This document shows positions 11,256 to 14,068 of a stretch of DNA of 14,068 nucleotides, piece by piece. Position numbers and translations under genes: made by a program. Location: the NCBI GenBank assembly GCA_009936695.1, contig JAACEA010000394.1, forward strand, positions 1 to 14,068, in the 5' to 3' direction. The first letter of the stretch is position 1. Each line of letters begins with the position of its first letter. The notes under the pieces were generated by a model. The model ran no database searches and was not told the origin of the DNA. It saw only the letters and a program-made list of their open reading frames with translations. Origin of the DNA: Planctomycetia bacterium (GTDB lineage Bacteria > Planctomycetota > Phycisphaerae > Phycisphaerales > SM1A02).

Positions 11256-13535
11256 ATGTCCATCCGCACCGCACTCCTTGCGACCGCACTCACCATGACC
11301 ACCACGACCGCCGCCCTCGCCGGCACGACCGACGTCCCCCTGATCCCCCGCGACACGCTCTTCGGAAATCCTGAACGGGCCGGCGTCCAGATCTCGCCGA
11401 ACGGGCAGTGGATCTCGTATCTCGCACCGCTTGACGGCGTGCTCAACGTGTGGGTCATGCCGGTCGACGGCGGCGAAGCGCGGGCGGTGACCGACTCGAC
11501 GGATCGGCCGATCCGTTCCTACGGCTGGTCCTGGAACAACGATCAGATCCTCTACGTGCAGGACAAGGGTGGCAACGAGAACACCCACGTGTACGCCGTC
11601 GATCTCGAGACCGGGGCGACCACGGACCTCACGCCCGGGGACGAGGTCAAGGCGGGTCTGGTGGGAGGGCATCGGGATCGTCCGGACCAGCTCCTGGTGC
11701 AGACCAACGCCCGAGATCCCCAGGCGATGGACATGGTCCGAATCGACACGAGGACCGGGGACACCGAGCCGATCTTCATCAACGAGGATGGCTTCGTCGG
11801 GATGGTTCCCGATGACGACTGGAACGTCCGGGTCCGCACGCGGATGACGCCCGACGGCGGCAGCATGAGCGAATTCCGGGATTCGCCGGATGGTGAGTGG
11901 CGGGAACTCGACCGCGTCGGGCTCGAGGACGCGATGACCACCCGGACCGCCGGATTCGACAAGACCGGTAAGACGATGTGGGGAATCGACGCCCGTGGTG
12001 GGGACAAGGCGCGCTTCGTCGCGATCCGGCCGAACCTCGACGGAACCTTCGAACGCGAGACGATCTTCGCGAGCGAGGAAAGCGACGTCGCGGACATGAT
12101 GGTCAATCCGATCACCCAGCAGCCGGAGGCCGTGGCGACGAATCGTCTCCGCAAGACCTGGACGATCCTCGATCCCGCGGTGAAGCCGGATCTAGAAGCC
12201 CTCGCGACGCTCGTCGACGGTGAGGTCGAGGTGATCGACCGGTCCGGAGACGACCGCACCTGGATCGTCGCGTATCTCGTCGATGACGGGCCGGTCCAGT
12301 ACTGGCTCTGGGATCGCGACGCGCAGCAGGGCCGATACCTGTTCACGAACCGTCCCGCCCTCGAAGGACTCCCGCTGGTCAAGATGACGCCGGTCGAGAT
12401 CGAGGCCCGCGACGGCCTGATGCTCCCGTGCTACTACTCGCTGCCCGCCGGCTGGAACGGCGAAGCCAAGCTTCCGCTGGTCGTCATGGTGCACGGTGGC
12501 CCCTGGGCCCGCGACAGCTGGGGGTACAACCCGTACCACCAGTGGCTCACCAATCGCGGCTACGCGGTGCTCAACGTGAACTTCCGCGGCTCGACCGGCT
12601 TCGGGAAGGACTTCCTCAACGCCGGCAACCGCGAGTGGTACGCGAAGATGCAGGACGATGTGAACGACACCGCTCAGTGGGCGGTCGATCAGGGTTGGGC
12701 CGACGCGGATCGGCTCGCGATCATGGGCGGCTCCTACGGCGGTTACGCGACGCTCGCGGGCATGACTCGTGATCCGGAACTCTGGGCGTGTGGCGTCGAC
12801 ATCGTGGGTCCCTCGCACATCTCGACCCTCCTCTCGACGATCCCGCCGTACTGGGCGCCGATGAAGGTGATGTTCGAGACCCGAGTCGGATCACAGGATG
12901 ATCCCGAATACCTCGACTCGATCTCGCCGCTCACGCACGTCGACCGGATCTCGAGGCCGCTTCTCATCGGTCAGGGGGCGAACGACCCGCGGGTGAAGAT
13001 CTCCGAAAGCGATCAGATCGTCGAAGCGATGGAGGCGAGCGGAATTCCCGTCACCTACGTCGTCTTCCCCGATGAGGGCCACGGCTTCGCGAAGCCGGAG
13101 AACAACAACGCCTTCAACGCGGTGGTCGAGGCGTTCCTCGCCGAGCATCTCGGGGGTCGGGTCGAGCCGATGGCGGGGGAGATCGCCGCGTCGACCGCCC
13201 AGCTGCGGAACCTCGGCGGGCTCGAGTTCGACGGCGCGGAGGCGTGGGATCCCGCATCGGAACCGGCACCCGTCGCCGAGACGACGATCTCCTTCGACGC
13301 GCTCGGGGCGGAACAGCGGGCCAAGGTCGAGGAGGTCCTCGCCCAGATCGAATCCCAGGTCCCCGAACCGCAGCGGCCGTTCGCCTATCCCGCGATCGCG
13401 ACGCAGCTTCGAACGCAGGCGGCTTCGGCGCCCGCGGAGGATCGCGACGCGATGCTCTACGCCGCGCAGGAGCTCGAACGGCGCGCGACGAGCGCTGGAA
13501 CATCGATCGGTACCGATGCCAGCCCCGGAGGCTGA
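11256..13535 (+). CDS. Secreted S9-family (prolyl oligopeptidase-type) serine peptidase
   Basis: This 759-aa protein has a signal peptide at 1-22 (MSIRTALL...AALA|G), so it acts in the periplasm or outside. Residues 35-370 form the N-terminal beta-propeller (QISPNGQWISYL, NVWVMPVDGG, YGWSWNNDQILYVQD). Residues 385-645 are the alpha/beta-hydrolase peptidase domain: HGGP at 413-416, NFRGSTGFGK, nucleophile Ser493 in GGSYGGYA, Asp577 in GANDPRV and His609 in DEGHGF. The triad is complete and its spacing (84 and 32 residues) is typical of the family. A further 110 residues after the fold are rich in Ala/Glu and probably helical, beyond the usual end. The 174-bp upstream region has a -10-like GACAAT at 11134-11139 but no Shine-Dalgarno before the ATG. 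It likely hydrolyses peptides for nutrition; aminopeptidase versus endopeptidase activity cannot be decided here. Confidence 0.95.
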   Translation: MSIRTALLATALTMTTTTAALAGTTDVPLIPRDTLFGNPERAGVQISPNGQWISYLAPLDGVLNVWVMPVDGGEARAVTDSTDRPIRSYGWSWNNDQILYVQDKGGNENTHVYAVDLETGATTDLTPGDEVKAGLVGGHRDRPDQLLVQTNARDPQAMDMVRIDTRTGDTEPIFINEDGFVGMVPDDDWNVRVRTRMTPDGGSMSEFRDSPDGEWRELDRVGLEDAMTTRTAGFDKTGKTMWGIDARGGDKARFVAIRPNLDGTFERETIFASEESDVADMMVNPITQQPEAVATNRLRKTWTILDPAVKPDLEALATLVDGEVEVIDRSGDDRTWIVAYLVDDGPVQYWLWDRDAQQGRYLFTNRPALEGLPLVKMTPVEIEARDGLMLPCYYSLPAGWNGEAKLPLVVMVHGGPWARDSWGYNPYHQWLTNRGYAVLNVNFRGSTGFGKDFLNAGNREWYAKMQDDVNDTAQWAVDQGWADADRLAIMGGSYGGYATLAGMTRDPELWACGVDIVGPSHISTLLSTIPPYWAPMKVMFETRVGSQDDPEYLDSISPLTHVDRISRPLLIGQGANDPRVKISESDQIVEAMEASGIPVTYVVFPDEGHGFAKPENNNAFNAVVEAFLAEHLGGRVEPMAGEIAASTAQLRNLGGLEFDGAEAWDPASEPAPVAETTISFDALGAEQRAKVEEVLAQIESQVPEPQRPFAYPAIATQLRTQAASAPAEDRDAMLYAAQELERRATSAGTSIGTDASPGG

Positions 13536-13561
13536 GCCGCCGCTCGGAGTCGCGACATTCG

Positions 13562-13595
13562 AAGCACCCCTCGGCATCTGTGCCGGGGGGTGCTT
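13562..13595 (+). terminator. Strong intrinsic-type hairpin after the S9 peptidase gene
   Basis: AAGCACCCC (13562-13570) pairs with GGGGTGCTT (13587-13595). Inside it, CGGCA (13572-13576) pairs with TGCCG (13581-13585) around a TCTG loop, joined by one T-G wobble: a 15-bp stem with a 4-base loop. It starts 26 bp after the stop codon. The T tract after it is short, so termination may be partly Rho-dependent. Confidence 0.82.
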
Positions 13596-14068
13596 TGCCA
13601 TCGCGAGCCGGATCGGAGGGCTCGGTACCGAAGAGCAGGATCGCCTGGCTTGGGCGGGTTGGATTCGGATCGGTTCACCGCCGGAGCGTTCTTACGGCGA
13701 CATGATCAAGCCGCAGGAGTCCGAGGAATCCGCATCCCGGTATCGAGTCCGCAACCGTCGGGATGGGGTGAATACCTGATTCACCAGTCAATCGGCCGAT
13801 GTTCCGCGGATGGCGTCGACTTGAAGAATCATCCTTGATAACTTCCGGCCATCACAACCGGGGGGACGCATTGAATCCAGTCGCTCGACTTGGATTGGCG
13901 CTCGACCCGGCCGGGAAGGTCCCGGGTGAGATGCTGGTTCCGCGCGATCCGCCTTGAGGGTGGTGTGGGCCCGCGACGAGGGATGCCGCCCAGCGGCGTT
14001 CGTACTTCATGACGCGGCTCCCTTCCGGGGGCTGTATTCCGGGGATTCAATTCGATGAAAGTGATGAA
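13596..14068. other. Stretch without a convincing gene, hairpin-rich near the window end
   Basis: I see no supported gene, tRNA or rRNA here. Short open frames on both strands lack ribosome binding sites and family-like sequence. Small hairpins occur at 13911-13925 (CCGGGA/TCCCGG) and 13981-14001 (GCCGC/GCGGC plus flanking pairs). TTCCGGGG occurs twice close together near 14024-14044. An ATG at 14055 could begin a gene beyond the window, but only a few codons are visible. Confidence 0.5.
13981..14001. repeat. Imperfect palindrome, possible REP-like hairpin
   Basis: GCCGC (13985-13989) and GCGGC (13993-13997) pair around a CCA loop. The stem extends by G-C, G-T, A-T and T-G pairs to 13981/14001. 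Such compact GC hairpins in non-coding DNA resemble REP elements, but a single copy in this window cannot establish that. Confidence 0.3.

Overview
The window looks like chromosomal DNA of a GC-rich (roughly 65% by eye) planctomycete, most likely a marine Phycisphaerae-type bacterium. The case rests on secreted proteins built from LamG domains, Cys-containing Ca-binding-type repeats of the form DCNGNGIPDxCD, and dockerin-like C-termini, two of which end in WGPC-x (the pattern annotated in planctomycetes as 'GC-type dockerin'). A membrane protein with the N-terminal CRDCQYDLSG...CPECG ribbon typical of the phylum, and several starts without a clear Shine-Dalgarno sequence, agree with this. No rRNA, tRNA, CRISPR array or insertion sequence is visible, and species-level placement is inference.

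Layout. Positions 1-144 hold a possible 3' end of an unidentified gene. At 317-3268 (+) is a 983-aa secreted LamG / Ca-repeat / beta-helix / dockerin protein. It is followed by an SRPBCC-fold gene (3339-3852, +) whose frame is broken by one apparent extra G. At 4163-5497 (+) is a probable lipoprotein with an Asp-box beta-propeller signature. It converges, with a 17-bp gap, on a 974-aa LamG / Ca-repeat / dockerin protein on the minus strand (5515-8439). A 456-bp divergent intergenic region leads to a secreted PHB-depolymerase/feruloyl-esterase-like hydrolase with its own dockerin (8896-10347, +). Then come a zinc-ribbon membrane protein (10443-11081, +) and a secreted S9 prolyl-oligopeptidase-family peptidase (11256-13535, +) that ends at a strong hairpin terminator. 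The last 470 bp contain no convincing gene but some hairpin-rich sequence.

How it fits together. Six of the seven complete or near-complete genes encode envelope or exported products (two LamG proteins, lipoprotein, esterase, peptidase, membrane protein), and three exported ones carry dockerin-like tails. This suggests cell-surface or extracellular display, perhaps linked to use of polymers, but no cohesin or sorting enzyme is present here. The two large LamG proteins are paralogs sharing LamG, Ca-binding repeats and an inter-repeat module of about 165-175 aa that I cannot assign to a named family (one copy in the first protein, two in the second). The palindrome GGAAATTTCC occurs exactly three times, always in non-coding DNA upstream of an exported-protein gene, and is the best candidate for a shared regulatory signal.
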